Notes under the pieces: generated by a model
What the model was told of the DNA's origin: nothing
The model's input: only the letters and a program-made list of their open reading frames with translations
The model's database searches: none
From: Kitasatospora aureofaciens
Lineage (GTDB): Bacteria > Actinomycetota > Actinomycetes > Streptomycetales > Streptomycetaceae
Length of the DNA: 64,000 nt
Direction of reading: 5' to 3'
Assembly: GCA_000720845.1 (NCBI GenBank)
Contig: JODU01000021.1
Location: forward strand, 62,001-126,000
In this document: positions 16,749 through 24,709 of the stretch, piece after piece
Layout of the letters: each line of letters starts with the position of its first letter
Position numbering within the stretch: the stretch's first letter is position 1
Made by a program: the position numbers and the translations under genes

Positions 16749-17324
16749 TCACAGCGGAAGCCCGTCCTCCGCGCTGCGCTCGATGCGCCGTACGAGGTCG
16801 GCCGCCGCCGACTTGATCGTGACCAGCCCCGCGGTACCCCAGCTCCGGGGCCGCACGTCGGCGGCGGCGACGGTGCCCAGGACCGTCCCCGTGCTGTCGA
16901 TGAGCGGGGCGCCGAGGTAGGAGCGGATGCCGAACGCGTCGACGACGGGATTGCCGGCGAAGCGCGGATAGTCGCGCACGTCCTCCAGGACCAGCGCCTT
17001 GCGCCGGACCACCACGTGAGGACAGAAGCCGTGGTCCCTGGGCTGGACCCGGCCGAACTCGGGGCTGGTCCCGTCGCCCCGCGTCACCGGCGGGACCTCG
17101 GGCACCCGCAGCCCGGCGAAGAACTGCCCGCCTTCCACCAGGAAGTTGACCATCGCGTACGGCGCCTCGGCGAGGCCGGCGAGGTGGGCGGCGAAGGCGT
17201 CGAGGGCCGGATCGGAGCGTTCCGCCAGACCCAGCAGGCGCAGCCGTCGTACCCGGGCGGGGGCCTCCCGGTCCTCGGGGGTGAGCAGCAGACGTCCGGC
17301 CGGGCGCGGCGGGTCGTAGCTCAT
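16749..17324 (-). CDS. GAF-domain protein attached to the conservon
   Basis: A 191-residue protein with one GAF domain covering most of its length (FLVEGGQFFAGL, HGFCPHVVVRRKALVLEDVRD and LGAPLIDSTGTVLGTVAAAD segments). GAF domains bind small ligands or chromophores. Its start overlaps the cvnD stop as ATGA, so it is the fifth gene of the conservon. Many conservons carry a P450 or other extra gene here. The Cys in HGFCPH could be a ligand, but that is speculative. Confidence 0.8.
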   Translation of the reverse strand: MSYDPPRPAGRLLLTPEDREAPARVRRLRLLGLAERSDPALDAFAAHLAGLAEAPYAMVNFLVEGGQFFAGLRVPEVPPVTRGDGTSPEFGRVQPRDHGFCPHVVVRRKALVLEDVRDYPRFAGNPVVDAFGIRSYLGAPLIDSTGTVLGTVAAADVRPRSWGTAGLVTIKSAAADLVRRIERSAEDGLPL

Positions 17325-17950
17325 GGGCGGACTCCGGCGCCGGACCCCGACGCCGGGGCCGGGGTGTGGGCGATGAGGTGGCGTACGAGGGTGAGCAGTG
17401 TCTGGACGCCGGAGCTGGAGATCCGGGCGTCGCAGCGCACGATCGGGATCTCGGGGTGCAGGTCCATGGCCGCGCGCACCTCCTCGGGGTCGTAGCGGTA
17501 GGAGCCGTCGAACTCGTTGATCGCGACGACGAAGCCGAGTCCGCGTTCCTCGAAGAAGTCGACGGCGGCGAAGGACTCCTCCAGGCGGCGGGTGTCGGCG
17601 ATGATCACCGCGCCGAGCGCGCCTTCGCACAGCTCGTCCCACATGAACCAGAAGCGTTCCTGGCCGGGCGTTCCGAACAGGTACAGGACGTGTTCGGCAT
17701 CGAGGGTGATGCGGCCGAAGTCCATGGCCACGGTCGTTTCGAGCTTGTTCTCGATTCCGTCGAGATTGTCGGTCGCGGCGCTGACCGTGGTGAGCAGTTC
17801 CTCCGTGCTCAGCGGCGCGATCTCGCTGACCGCGCCGACGAAGGTCGTCTTGCCGACGCCGAACCCGCCCGCCACGAGGATCTTCAGGGCGGTGGGGAAC
17901 GGGTCGGCGCCTTCGCCGTGCGCGTAGTCAGAGCTGTCGTCGTAGTCCAT
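17321..17950 (-). CDS. cvnD: Conservon GTPase CvnD
   Basis: A 209-residue small GTPase. The Walker A motif is GGFGVGKTTF near residue 28, a switch-2-like FGTPGQERFWFMW is near 91, and a base-recognition-like INEFDG is near 144. It works at the membrane with CvnA-C in a GPCR-like switch of Streptomyces. The start overlaps cvnC by 23 bases. Confidence 0.92.
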   Translation of the reverse strand: MDYDDSSDYAHGEGADPFPTALKILVAGGFGVGKTTFVGAVSEIAPLSTEELLTTVSAATDNLDGIENKLETTVAMDFGRITLDAEHVLYLFGTPGQERFWFMWDELCEGALGAVIIADTRRLEESFAAVDFFEERGLGFVVAINEFDGSYRYDPEEVRAAMDLHPEIPIVRCDARISSSGVQTLLTLVRHLIAHTPAPASGSGAGVRP

Positions 17951-18308
17951 CGAGCACTGCCTCCAGAAGGGCCCGGTCCGTGGGGTGGTGGTGGAACGCG
18001 GCGGGGGGTTTGGTGGTCAGCGCGCCGCAGTCGACGAGGTCCGAGAGCAGCACCTTGGTGACCGCCACCGGCAGTCGCAGGTGTGCGGCGAGCTCGGCGA
18101 CCGGGAGGGGCGCCCGGCACAGGTCGAGTGCCTGCGCGTGCTCGGGTCCGAGGTAGCCGAGGGGGGTCGCCCCGGTGGCCATGACCTGGGACATCAGGTC
18201 GAGCGCGACGGTGGGCCGGGTACGGCCGTTGCTGACGGTGAAGGGGCGCACCAGCCGTCCGGCCGCGTCGTCGAGCCAGGGCCCGTCGCCGGCCGCGGCC
18301 ACCGTCAA
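17928..18308 (-). CDS. cvnC: Conservon DUF742 protein CvnC
   Basis: A 126-residue DUF742 protein with a winged-helix-like core: YLGPEHAQALDLCRAPLPVAE followed by LPVAVTKVLLSDLVD. It is the third component of the conservon complex. The ATG at 18308 overlaps the cvnB stop. Confidence 0.9.
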   Translation of the reverse strand: MTVAAAGDGPWLDDAAGRLVRPFTVSNGRTRPTVALDLMSQVMATGATPLGYLGPEHAQALDLCRAPLPVAELAAHLRLPVAVTKVLLSDLVDCGALTTKPPAAFHHHPTDRALLEAVLDGLRRQL

Positions 18309-18739
18309 GGCCTCATCGCCGGGGGTTCGACGGCGTGCTGCCGGGGCGCGGTGACCAGGTAGGGGCGGACGCTCTTGACGAGCATCGCCATCTCGTAGCC
18401 GAGCACGGCCGCGTCGGCCTCGCGGCCGGCCAGCACGGCCAGGCAGGTGCCGGAGCCCGCGGTGGTGACGAAGAGGAGCGTCGAGTCGAGTTCGACGACG
18501 ACCTGCCGCACGTCCCCGCCGTCGCCGAAGCGGACGCCGGCGCTGCGGCCGAGGGAGTACAGGCCGGAGGCCAGGGCCGCCATGTGGTCGGCGCTGTCGG
18601 CGTCGAGTCCGTGGACGGACTTCACGAGTCCGTCGGCGGACAGGAGCACCGCGCTGCTGGTGTGCGGCACGCGCTGGACGAGGCCGCTCATCAGCCAGTC
18701 GAGGTCGGACACTTGGCCGGTCGGCGCATCGCTCGCCAT
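18305..18739 (-). CDS. cvnB: Conservon roadblock/LC7 protein CvnB
   Basis: A 144-residue roadblock/LC7 domain protein (DLDWLMSGLVQRVP and AVLLSADGLVKSVHGLD at the N-terminus), a likely regulator of the CvnD GTPase. The ATG at 18739 has AAGGAG about 10 bases upstream and matches the usual family N-terminus. An alternative in-frame ATG at 18862 overlaps the cvnA stop (ATGA) and would add 41 mostly Thr/Ser residues encoded by a tandem repeat. Confidence 0.9.
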   Translation of the reverse strand: MASDAPTGQVSDLDWLMSGLVQRVPHTSSAVLLSADGLVKSVHGLDADSADHMAALASGLYSLGRSAGVRFGDGGDVRQVVVELDSTLLFVTTAGSGTCLAVLAGREADAAVLGYEMAMLVKSVRPYLVTAPRQHAVEPPAMRP

Positions 18740-18795
18740 GGTGGATCGACTCCTTGGGGTACGAAGGTCTGCGGGAGCGCTGGTCATGAGGACGG

Positions 18796-18855
18796 GGGTG
18801 GTGGGGGTGGTCGTGGAGGTGGTCGTGGAGGTGGTCGTGGAGGTGGTGGTGCGGG
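18796..18855. repeat. 12-bp tandem repeats between cvnA and cvnB
   Basis: Near-exact copies of the unit ggtggtcgtgga follow one another, about three full and further partial copies. The tract is in frame with an upstream start for cvnB and would encode Thr/Ser repeats. It is otherwise an intergenic low-complexity tract. Confidence 0.7.
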
Positions 18856-18858
18856 TGG

Positions 18859-20676
18859 TCATTCGGCCGTCACGCCCGGGTCGCCGTGGGCCGGTGCCAG
18901 GGGCGCCGGTTCGGTGCGCTGCCGGGCCTCCGCGAGGCCGACACCGCGCTGGAAGGCGGCCATCAGGCCCGGGTCGTGGCCGGTGTACTCCTCGGGCTCC
19001 TGGCGGGGCGCGGGGCCACCGCGCAGCTGGGGCACGAGGTGCTCCTGGGCGCGGCGGCGCGGAAGTTGGGGTTTCCCCATGGTCCCGCGCACCGCGCTGT
19101 GCCGCGGGACGGGCGGGATGGCCGCGTGCTCGGCGAGGACACCCCGGTCCTCGGACCGCACACCGGGCACGGCGGCGGCCGGGGTGGGACGGTTGCGGTG
19201 CGTGCCGCGCACGGGCAGCGGCACGGGTTCCCCGTCGGCCCTGCGCACCTGGACGGGACCGGTCCCCGCCGGGGCCGGGGCGGGTGCGGGAACAGCCGGG
19301 GCCGGAGCGGGCGGGGCGGGAGCGGGCGGGGCGGGAGCGGGTGCGTCCGGCGCCGCCGGCGGCATCGCGGGGGCCACGGCCCGCGGCTGGTGCCGGGGCG
19401 GCGGCACGGGCACCGGCTCGCCCGCGGCGGCCTCCGCCGGGTGGGCCGCGCCTCCGGGGAGCATCCCCGGCCCGGCGCCCAAGAGGGCCTGCGGCACGAC
19501 CAGTACGGCCTGGACGCCGCCGTAGATGTTGGTCTGCAGCCGCACGGTGATCCCGTGCCGCTTGGCGAGCTGGGAGACGACGAACAGCCCGATGCGCCCG
19601 TCCGCCAGCAGGCGGGCGACGTTGACCTGGTCGGGGTCGGCGAGCAGGGCGTTCATCCGGCTCTGCTCGTCGACCGGCATGCCCAGTCCGCGGTCCTCGA
19701 CCTCGACGGCCAGCCCCGAGGTGACGAGGTTGGCGCGCATCAGCACCTGGGTCTGCGGGGCGGAGAACAGCGTGGCGTTCTCGACGAGTTCGGCCAGCAG
19801 GTGGATGACGTCGGCGACGGCGTGGCCGCGCAGCGTGCCGTCGATCGGCGGAACCAGCCGGACCCGGGAGTACTGCTCGACCTCGGCGATGGCCGAGCGC
19901 AGCACCTCGGTCATGTCGACCGGGTTGCTCCACTGGCGGCGGGAGACGGCACCGCCGAGCACGGCGAGGTTCTCGGCGTGGCGGCGGATGCGGGTGGCGA
20001 GGTGGTCGACGTGGAAGAGGCCCTTGAGGAGGTCGGGGTCCTCGATCTCGTTCTCCAGCTCGTCCAGGATGGAGATCTCCCGGTGCACCAGGGACTGCAG
20101 GCGCCGGGCGAGGTTGACGAAGACCTCCAGCTTCTGCTCGCTGCCCGCCTGGCTGGAGAGCTGGGCGGCCCGGACGACGGCTGTGACGGCGCCGTCGTGG
20201 GCGCGGGAGAGGTCGGCGGCGAGCAGTTCGAAGTCGTCCGCGTCGTCCGGCGGTCCGCCGCGCGGCTTGCGCTGGGGCGGGGTCTCACCGCGGCGCAACG
20301 CATCGACCACGGCTCGCAGGTCGCCCTCGTGGCGCGCGGTGCTGCGCCGCAGGGCGCCGACGCGGTCGTGCACGGACCGCGCGGCGCGGTCGGCGGCGAA
20401 GGCGGCGACGACGACGGCCACGACGGTCACCGAGACCGCTCCGGCCAGGACGGCCCACAGGACGGGGCCGGGCCGGGCGCCGGTGGACCGGACGGTGAAC
20501 AGGACGACCGCGCAGGCGCTGAGGGCCACCGCGACCGGCGGCAGGACGGCGAGCCTCAGGAGTTGGGACCGTATGTGGGTCTCGGGCAGCGCGGCGGTGG
20601 TCCGTGGGGCCGGCCGGCCGTGCCGCCCGCCCTCGCGGCGGTCTGCTCGCGCGGCCGGGGCGCGGAGGTGAGACAT
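18859..20676 (-). CDS. cvnA: Conservon sensor-kinase-like ATPase CvnA
   Basis: A 605-residue membrane protein. Two hydrophobic helices lie near residues 38-95. Next come a linker, a dimerisation region (LARRLQSLVHREISILDELE near 190) and an HATPase_c domain with N-box LLAELVENATLFSAP near 290 and G-box EDRGLGMP near 325. A histidine-kinase-type phospho-acceptor is not obvious. The last ~190 residues are Pro/Ala-rich and disordered, including near-repeats of PAPAPPAP. It is the first gene of the five-gene conservon operon. Confidence 0.9.
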   Translation of the reverse strand: MSHLRAPAARADRREGGRHGRPAPRTTAALPETHIRSQLLRLAVLPPVAVALSACAVVLFTVRSTGARPGPVLWAVLAGAVSVTVVAVVVAAFAADRAARSVHDRVGALRRSTARHEGDLRAVVDALRRGETPPQRKPRGGPPDDADDFELLAADLSRAHDGAVTAVVRAAQLSSQAGSEQKLEVFVNLARRLQSLVHREISILDELENEIEDPDLLKGLFHVDHLATRIRRHAENLAVLGGAVSRRQWSNPVDMTEVLRSAIAEVEQYSRVRLVPPIDGTLRGHAVADVIHLLAELVENATLFSAPQTQVLMRANLVTSGLAVEVEDRGLGMPVDEQSRMNALLADPDQVNVARLLADGRIGLFVVSQLAKRHGITVRLQTNIYGGVQAVLVVPQALLGAGPGMLPGGAAHPAEAAAGEPVPVPPPRHQPRAVAPAMPPAAPDAPAPAPPAPAPPAPAPAVPAPAPAPAGTGPVQVRRADGEPVPLPVRGTHRNRPTPAAAVPGVRSEDRGVLAEHAAIPPVPRHSAVRGTMGKPQLPRRRAQEHLVPQLRGGPAPRQEPEEYTGHDPGLMAAFQRGVGLAEARQRTEPAPLAPAHGDPGVTAE

Positions 20677-21251
20677 CGGTGTCCTCGTACTGGTCCGTGT
20701 ACTGGTCCGTCGGCCCTACGTCGCCCGACGGACACTGACAGTAGTCGGCTGCTCCTCATGTGCGGTGGGCAGTTACCAAAGTCCCCCGGGCAACGTCCCG
20801 CTCTGGTATGAGGCCTCGTACGACAGACCGATAAGCCTGAAACACACCCGTTCCCGAACGACGGAGAAACGGTCGGACTCCATCAAATTCAGTCACCGCG
20901 CGTGACGGCGACCGCGAGCCGGAGACATCCGGTGGAGCGGACTCGAAGAGAAGCTCGAACAGAAGGCGGATTCTCGGCTGAAAATCACTCTTGACTCCCT
21001 CCGTTCACAGGGGTTCGACAGCGTCCCGCCGGCGGTCCGCGCACGGTCCGATCGCGGATGCGCCGCCCCTCGCCCGGCAGGAGCGCTCCCCCGGAGCGGC
21101 TGCGGGCGAGGCCGGTGGCCGGGGCGCGAACGAGGAGCGGGGGCGGCTGGAGGCCCCCGATGACCTGCTGGACCACCCACCGCGCGGGGCGGGGACCGAA
21201 ACCTCTGCCGTCGTCGGACGGGTTGCGTCCGACCGCCGTGGCCCCGGGCAG
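20677..21251. other. Intergenic region between conservon and IS element
   Basis: No convincing gene. The stretch 20750-21000 is less GC-rich than its surroundings and should hold the conservon promoter. Short inverted repeats such as CGTTC-CC-GAACG (about 20850) are present. An ORF on the minus strand in 20893-21180 has an Arg/Pro composition typical of shadow frames and is not supported. Confidence 0.5.
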
Positions 21252-21267
21252 CCGCCGAAAAATAACT
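21252..21267 (+). repeat. Left terminal inverted repeat of the IS
   Basis: A 16-base match, in inverted orientation, to 22491-22506. It overlaps the first bases of an 8-bp tandem repeat. Confidence 0.85.
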
Positions 21268-21297
21268 TCAGGGCTTCAGGGCTTCAGGGCTTCAGGC
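21266..21297. repeat. Four 8-bp tandem repeats at the IS left end
   Basis: The unit CTTCAGGG is repeated four times, the last copy with one change. The repeats contain the transposase stop codon. They may have arisen by slippage. Confidence 0.85.
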
Positions 21298-22450
21298 ACG
21301 TCCTGGCCGGCCGTCCCGGGTCGAGGGTGTAGTTCCAGGTGCCGTGCCAGTCGTGGGGGGTCAGCGGCACAGCGGCGACGGCCTCGTCCGGAACGTGGAC
21401 GCGGACGGGGACCTGTGCCGGACCGGACTCGGCGTGGACGGCCGGGACGGCCGGGCCCGTGCCGGTGGCGACCTCACCGATCCTGTTGACGACGACTTCG
21501 TGACTGGTCAGCGGCCACCCCCGCCAGTTCGTGTTGATGCGTGACAGGAGCCGGTGCTCGCTGCGGTTCCATTTCGAGGTTCCCGGCGGGATGTGGCAGG
21601 CCGTCACGGTCAGGCCGGTGGAGCGGGCGAAGTCCGCGAGTCCCTTCTGCCACGCCCTCACCCTGCAGCCGTCCGAGCCTCCGACGTCCGCGGTGATCAG
21701 CAGACGCGCGGCATCCGGGTAGCGGCGCCGGCCCTCGCCGTCCCACCAGCGTCGCAGGGTGGCCACCGCGAACGCCGCGGTGTCACCGTCACAGCCGACC
21801 GGCGTCCGGCCGGGGCTCTCGGGCGGTTCGTGGCTCTCGTACGGGTCGGTCCCGGCGCCCGCGCGGTCGCCCGGCGCCGGCGCCTTCCTGGCGTCCACAC
21901 TGATCACCGGTTGTCCGGCGTCGGCGAACTCCCGGACCCGGCTGTTGACGTAGCGGAACTGGGCGTCCCTGTCCGGGTGGCGGGCCCCCTCGGTCGTGCC
22001 GCCGGCACCCCGCAAGGAGAATCCTTCCTCCTTCAACAGCGCCGCCACCGTGTCCGAACCGACCCGGAGCCCCTGGGCGGTCAGCGCCTGGGCCAGCTTC
22101 CGGGTCGACTTCGTCGTCCACAGCAGCGGCGACTCCGGATCCCCGCGCGGCCCGGGTTCCACCAGTGCCAGCAGGGCCGGCACCAGGCCGGGGTGCTTGT
22201 CCCGCAGCCGCTTGCGCCCGCCGCCCGCACGCCGCACCCGGCCCGGCGGTCCCGGATCGCCGGCGAGTTCCGCCACGCCGCGCGAGACCGTCTCCCGCGA
22301 GACCCCGGCGGCCCGGGCCACCAGCCGGACGCCTCCGCGCCCCAGAGCCCTCGCGTCCGCTCCCAGTGCCAGCCGCCGCTGCCGCTCGTCCAGATGCGGC
22401 AACAAGCAGGCGTACTTCTCCGCCAGTACCGCCTCGATCCCCTCTGCCAC
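21284..22450 (-). CDS. ISAzo13-family transposase
   Basis: A 388-residue DDE transposase. An N-terminal HTH region (GVRLVARAAGVSRETVSRGVAEL) is followed by a catalytic core with ISVDARK (first Asp), LLITADVGGSDG (second Asp) and TSKWNRSEHRL (Glu). The CHIPPGTSKWNRSEHRL block is diagnostic of ISAzo13. The three acidic residues are intact and no frameshift is visible, so the element may still be mobile. GTG 22450 is the start. Confidence 0.88.
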   Translation of the reverse strand: MAEGIEAVLAEKYACLLPHLDERQRRLALGADARALGRGGVRLVARAAGVSRETVSRGVAELAGDPGPPGRVRRAGGGRKRLRDKHPGLVPALLALVEPGPRGDPESPLLWTTKSTRKLAQALTAQGLRVGSDTVAALLKEEGFSLRGAGGTTEGARHPDRDAQFRYVNSRVREFADAGQPVISVDARKAPAPGDRAGAGTDPYESHEPPESPGRTPVGCDGDTAAFAVATLRRWWDGEGRRRYPDAARLLITADVGGSDGCRVRAWQKGLADFARSTGLTVTACHIPPGTSKWNRSEHRLLSRINTNWRGWPLTSHEVVVNRIGEVATGTGPAVPAVHAESGPAQVPVRVHVPDEAVAAVPLTPHDWHGTWNYTLDPGRPARTCLKP

Positions 22451-22490
22451 GACAACACCCTACGGCTCCGGCGGCCCCGCGAGAACCCGG

Positions 22491-22506
22491 AGTTATTTTT
22501 CGGCGG
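22491..22506 (-). repeat. Right terminal inverted repeat of the IS
   Basis: Perfect inverted partner of 21252-21267. It lies 41 bp upstream of the transposase start and so overlaps its promoter zone. Confidence 0.85.
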
Positions 22507-22685
22507 TGTGCCGGCGGAGTGTCGTAGAACAATCCGCCCCACCGTGTTGCGGCCATTTGCAGCCAACCTGGACCGTAGCACTACCGTTACCTTGGACCGA
22601 TGCCTTAGATTCGGCGCAGGAATTCGATCTGCACAACATTCTTCACCAGCGGCTTTGGCGATCAAATAAGGTCACCGGGAGTGGA
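22507..22685 (+). promoter_or_regulatory. Promoter region of the Crp/Fnr regulator
   Basis: A 179-bp gene-free segment, less GC-rich than average, between the IS right end and the regulator gene. At 22630-22645 the sequence TGCACAACATTCTTCA matches the left half (TGCnCA) of the cluster palindrome but only half of its right arm, so autoregulation is possible but weakly supported. The IS insertion close by could have altered the native promoter. Confidence 0.45.
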
Positions 22686-23375
22686 ATGGAACCCTTCTGT
22701 AACACAGAGCGAAGTCTGGCCACCGCACTTCAGGAAGCAGCTAGAAGAGGGACCATCAGGGGGACAAGATTTCGTGTCGGCCGGAGAGAACACGTGTACA
22801 ATCTCGGTCAGCCCGACGCGCACATCTATCTGGTCGAGAGCGGTCAGGTGAAGACACTGACGCACACCCGCGACGGAAAGCAGTGCCTGCTGTCCATACA
22901 CGGTCCCGCCGACGTGTTCGGAGAGTCGAGCGTACTGGCCGCCAAGCACACCGAGACCGCACAGGCCATGCAGGTCACGACGTTGGTGCAGGTCCACGTC
23001 GCGCAGATCCTGAACGACTGCGATCCGCCGCTGCGCGAGGCGCTGATCGGCCACATGGCGAACCGGTTGCTGGAGCAGCAGCAGGTGATCGCCAATCTGG
23101 TGACGATGGACAGTGAGCACAGACTGGCGGCACTGCTGGTAAAACTCGGGGAAAAGGTCGGAAGACGCAAGGACCAGACCGCTCAGATACGCGATCGAAT
23201 AACGCAGGAAGAGCTGGCAGAAATGGTAGGGACAACACGTTCCCGCGTCGGCTACTTCCTCAAGAGATTCTCGGTGGCCGGCGTGGTTCACCGCACCGAG
23301 GAAGCACATCTTTGTATCCACATAGCCGAGCTGACGGACTATCTGGAGAACTCCTCCTTGTCCGCCGGTCTGTAA
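22686..23375 (+). CDS. Crp/Fnr-family regulator of the polyketide cluster
   Basis: A 229-residue protein. Residues ~25-140 form a cyclic-nucleotide-binding beta-roll (YLVESGQVKTL, LLSIHGPADVFGESSVLA), a long dimer helix follows, and residues ~165-220 form a winged HTH (ITQEELAEMVGTTRSRVGYFLKRF). I see no Cys cluster, so it is not an Fe-S Fnr. The leinamycin cluster also uses a Crp-type regulator (LnmO), so this is the likely pathway switch. Four 16-bp palindromes with the N4 spacing typical of Fnr-like sites lie upstream of cluster operons. The ATG at 22686 follows GGGAG closely. The 3' end overlaps the convergent lyase gene by 37 bp. Confidence 0.88.
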   Translation: MEPFCNTERSLATALQEAARRGTIRGTRFRVGRREHVYNLGQPDAHIYLVESGQVKTLTHTRDGKQCLLSIHGPADVFGESSVLAAKHTETAQAMQVTTLVQVHVAQILNDCDPPLREALIGHMANRLLEQQQVIANLVTMDSEHRLAALLVKLGEKVGRRKDQTAQIRDRITQEELAEMVGTTRSRVGYFLKRFSVAGVVHRTEEAHLCIHIAELTDYLENSSLSAGL

Positions 23376-24640
23376 GAACTGCACACCGGAGCGGGATATC
23401 CAGGAACATTCGGCGGCGGTGCCCCGGCGGCACCGCCCGATTCCGGGGACTCCTCCCGCACAGCCTTCTCCATCCGGCGGACCATTTCCTCCAGCAAGCG
23501 CTGGGAGGTGCCGAAATTGAGCCGGATGAAGCCCTCGCTCCCGTACTCCCGGCCGTCGCTGACGGCAACCTTGCCGCGGCCGAGGAAGAACTCCGCCAGA
23601 TCGTCACTGCCCAGCCGGTCGGCCAGCCGCCGGCCGTCGAGCCACGCCAGATAGCTCGCCTCGGGCGGGACCAGCACCAGGTCCGGACCGAAGGACTCGA
23701 ACAGTTCGACGAGCATCCTCCGGCTGCCGTGCAGGTAGTGGCGGACGGTACGCAGCCAGGGGCCGCCCAGGGTGAAGGCGGCCTCGCTCGCGCTCACCCC
23801 GAGTATGCCCACGCCGTCCCGTTCCCTCGGCCGCATCTCCATGAGCCGGTCGTGGTCCCGGGACCGGCCGGCCACCGCCATCGCACACTTCAGACCTGAC
23901 AGGTTCCAGCCCTTGCTCGCCGAGGCCGCCGTCACCGTCGCCACCCGCCTCGCCTCGGGCAGCGAACCGAGCGGCACGTGCCGGTGCCCCGGGTGCGTGA
24001 GCGGCGCGTGCACCTCGTCGGAGATCACCGCGACCCCGAACTCCGCCGCCAGCGCGAGTACTTCGCGCAGTTCGTCACCGGTCAGGACCCGCCCGGTGGG
24101 GTTGTGCGGGTTGCACAGGAAATACGCGGCGGCCCCGGCCCGGAAGGCCCTGGCCAGCCCCTCCAGATCGAGCCGCCAGCGACCCCCGCGCAGCCGCATC
24201 GGCCGGGGCACGACCTGGCGGCCGGCCGCGGCGATGGCCTCGAAGTAGGGCGGATAGGCGGGCACGTCGACCACGACGGCGTCGCCCGGCTCGGTGAACT
24301 GCTCCAGCGCCACCTCCATCACCCGCATGGTGTCCGGGAACAGCACCACCCTCCGCGGCTCCACCCGCCAGCCGTAACTCGCCCGTGCCCAGGCGGCGAA
24401 CGCCCGCTGCACGGGCGCCTCGGTGGTGTAGGCGTACGCGTAGCCGAGGTCACCGCCCACGGTGAGGTGCGCCCTGATGGCCTCGAGCACCGGCTCGGCG
24501 ACGGGGAAGTCCATCTCGGCGATGAACGCCGGGAGTATGTCGGGCGGGTAGCGCCGCCACTTCTCGCTGCGCCGGGTGGACAGCGAGACCGCGCGCAACC
24601 CGTCGAACAGGTGGACCAGCTCCTGCTGTACCTCCGACAA
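23339..24640 (-). CDS. PLP-dependent C-S lyase (MalY/PatB type)
   Basis: A 433-residue fold-type I PLP enzyme. Hallmarks are AEMDFPVAEPV near residue 40, CNPHNPTGRVL near 170, ISDEVHAPL near 206, and the PLP lysine in SASKGWNLSGLKCA near 243; the last motif separates MalY/PatB cystathionine or cystine beta-lyases from true aminotransferases. Such enzymes cleave cystathionine, or cystine to thiocysteine, pyruvate and ammonia. In this cluster, which carries an SH domain thought to use thiocysteine, it could supply the sulfur donor; this is inference. The start is a TTG at 24640 behind GGAGGAG. It is co-directional with the P450 69 bp upstream. About 30 C-terminal residues look disordered. Confidence 0.85.
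   Translation of the reverse strand: MSEVQQELVHLFDGLRAVSLSTRRSEKWRRYPPDILPAFIAEMDFPVAEPVLEAIRAHLTVGGDLGYAYAYTTEAPVQRAFAAWARASYGWRVEPRRVVLFPDTMRVMEVALEQFTEPGDAVVVDVPAYPPYFEAIAAAGRQVVPRPMRLRGGRWRLDLEGLARAFRAGAAAYFLCNPHNPTGRVLTGDELREVLALAAEFGVAVISDEVHAPLTHPGHRHVPLGSLPEARRVATVTAASASKGWNLSGLKCAMAVAGRSRDHDRLMEMRPRERDGVGILGVSASEAAFTLGGPWLRTVRHYLHGSRRMLVELFESFGPDLVLVPPEASYLAWLDGRRLADRLGSDDLAEFFLGRGKVAVSDGREYGSEGFIRLNFGTSQRLLEEMVRRMEKAVREESPESGGAAGAPPPNVPGYPAPVCSSYRPADKEEFSR
23415..23437 (+). terminator. Hairpin after the Crp/Fnr gene
   Basis: A perfect 9-bp stem (GGCGGTGCC / GGCACCGCC) with a 5-base loop lies about 40 bases after the regulator stop, inside the 3' end of the convergent lyase gene. 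There is no U-tract. It may limit read-through between the two converging genes. Confidence 0.4.
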
Positions 24641-24709
24641 CGACTCCTCCTCCGTCGCTCGGGCGGGGCCGTGGCGGGGCCGCCCCGGGCCGCGGGGCGA
24701 CGCCGCATG

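Larger units (their letters stand above)
21252..22506 (-). mobile_element. ISAzo13-family insertion sequence
   Basis: A 1255-bp element bounded by perfect 16-bp inverted repeats, CCGCCGAAAAATAACT at 21252-21267 and its complement at 22491-22506, with one transposase gene inside. The repeat is AT-rich relative to the surroundings. Flanking bases do not show a convincing target duplication (CAG on the left, TGT on the right). It sits between the conserved conservon and the polyketide cluster's regulator. Confidence 0.85.

Noticed and set aside
18796..18855. Short direct repeats that could be taken for a CRISPR-like array
   Set aside because: Units are contiguous 12-mers with no unique spacers and no cas genes nearby; simple tandem repeat.
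20893..21180. Possible small leftward gene upstream of the conservon
   Set aside because: Arg/Pro-rich shadow composition, no ribosome-binding site and no recognisable feature.
22630..22645. Fifth full copy of the cluster palindrome before the regulator gene
   Set aside because: Only the left arm and a few right-arm bases match; kept as a weak half-site in the promoter entry, not as an operator.
23339..24640. Calling the PLP gene an ordinary class I aminotransferase
   Set aside because: The lysine motif SASKGWNLSGLK and the AEMDFPV start point to MalY/PatB C-S lyases.
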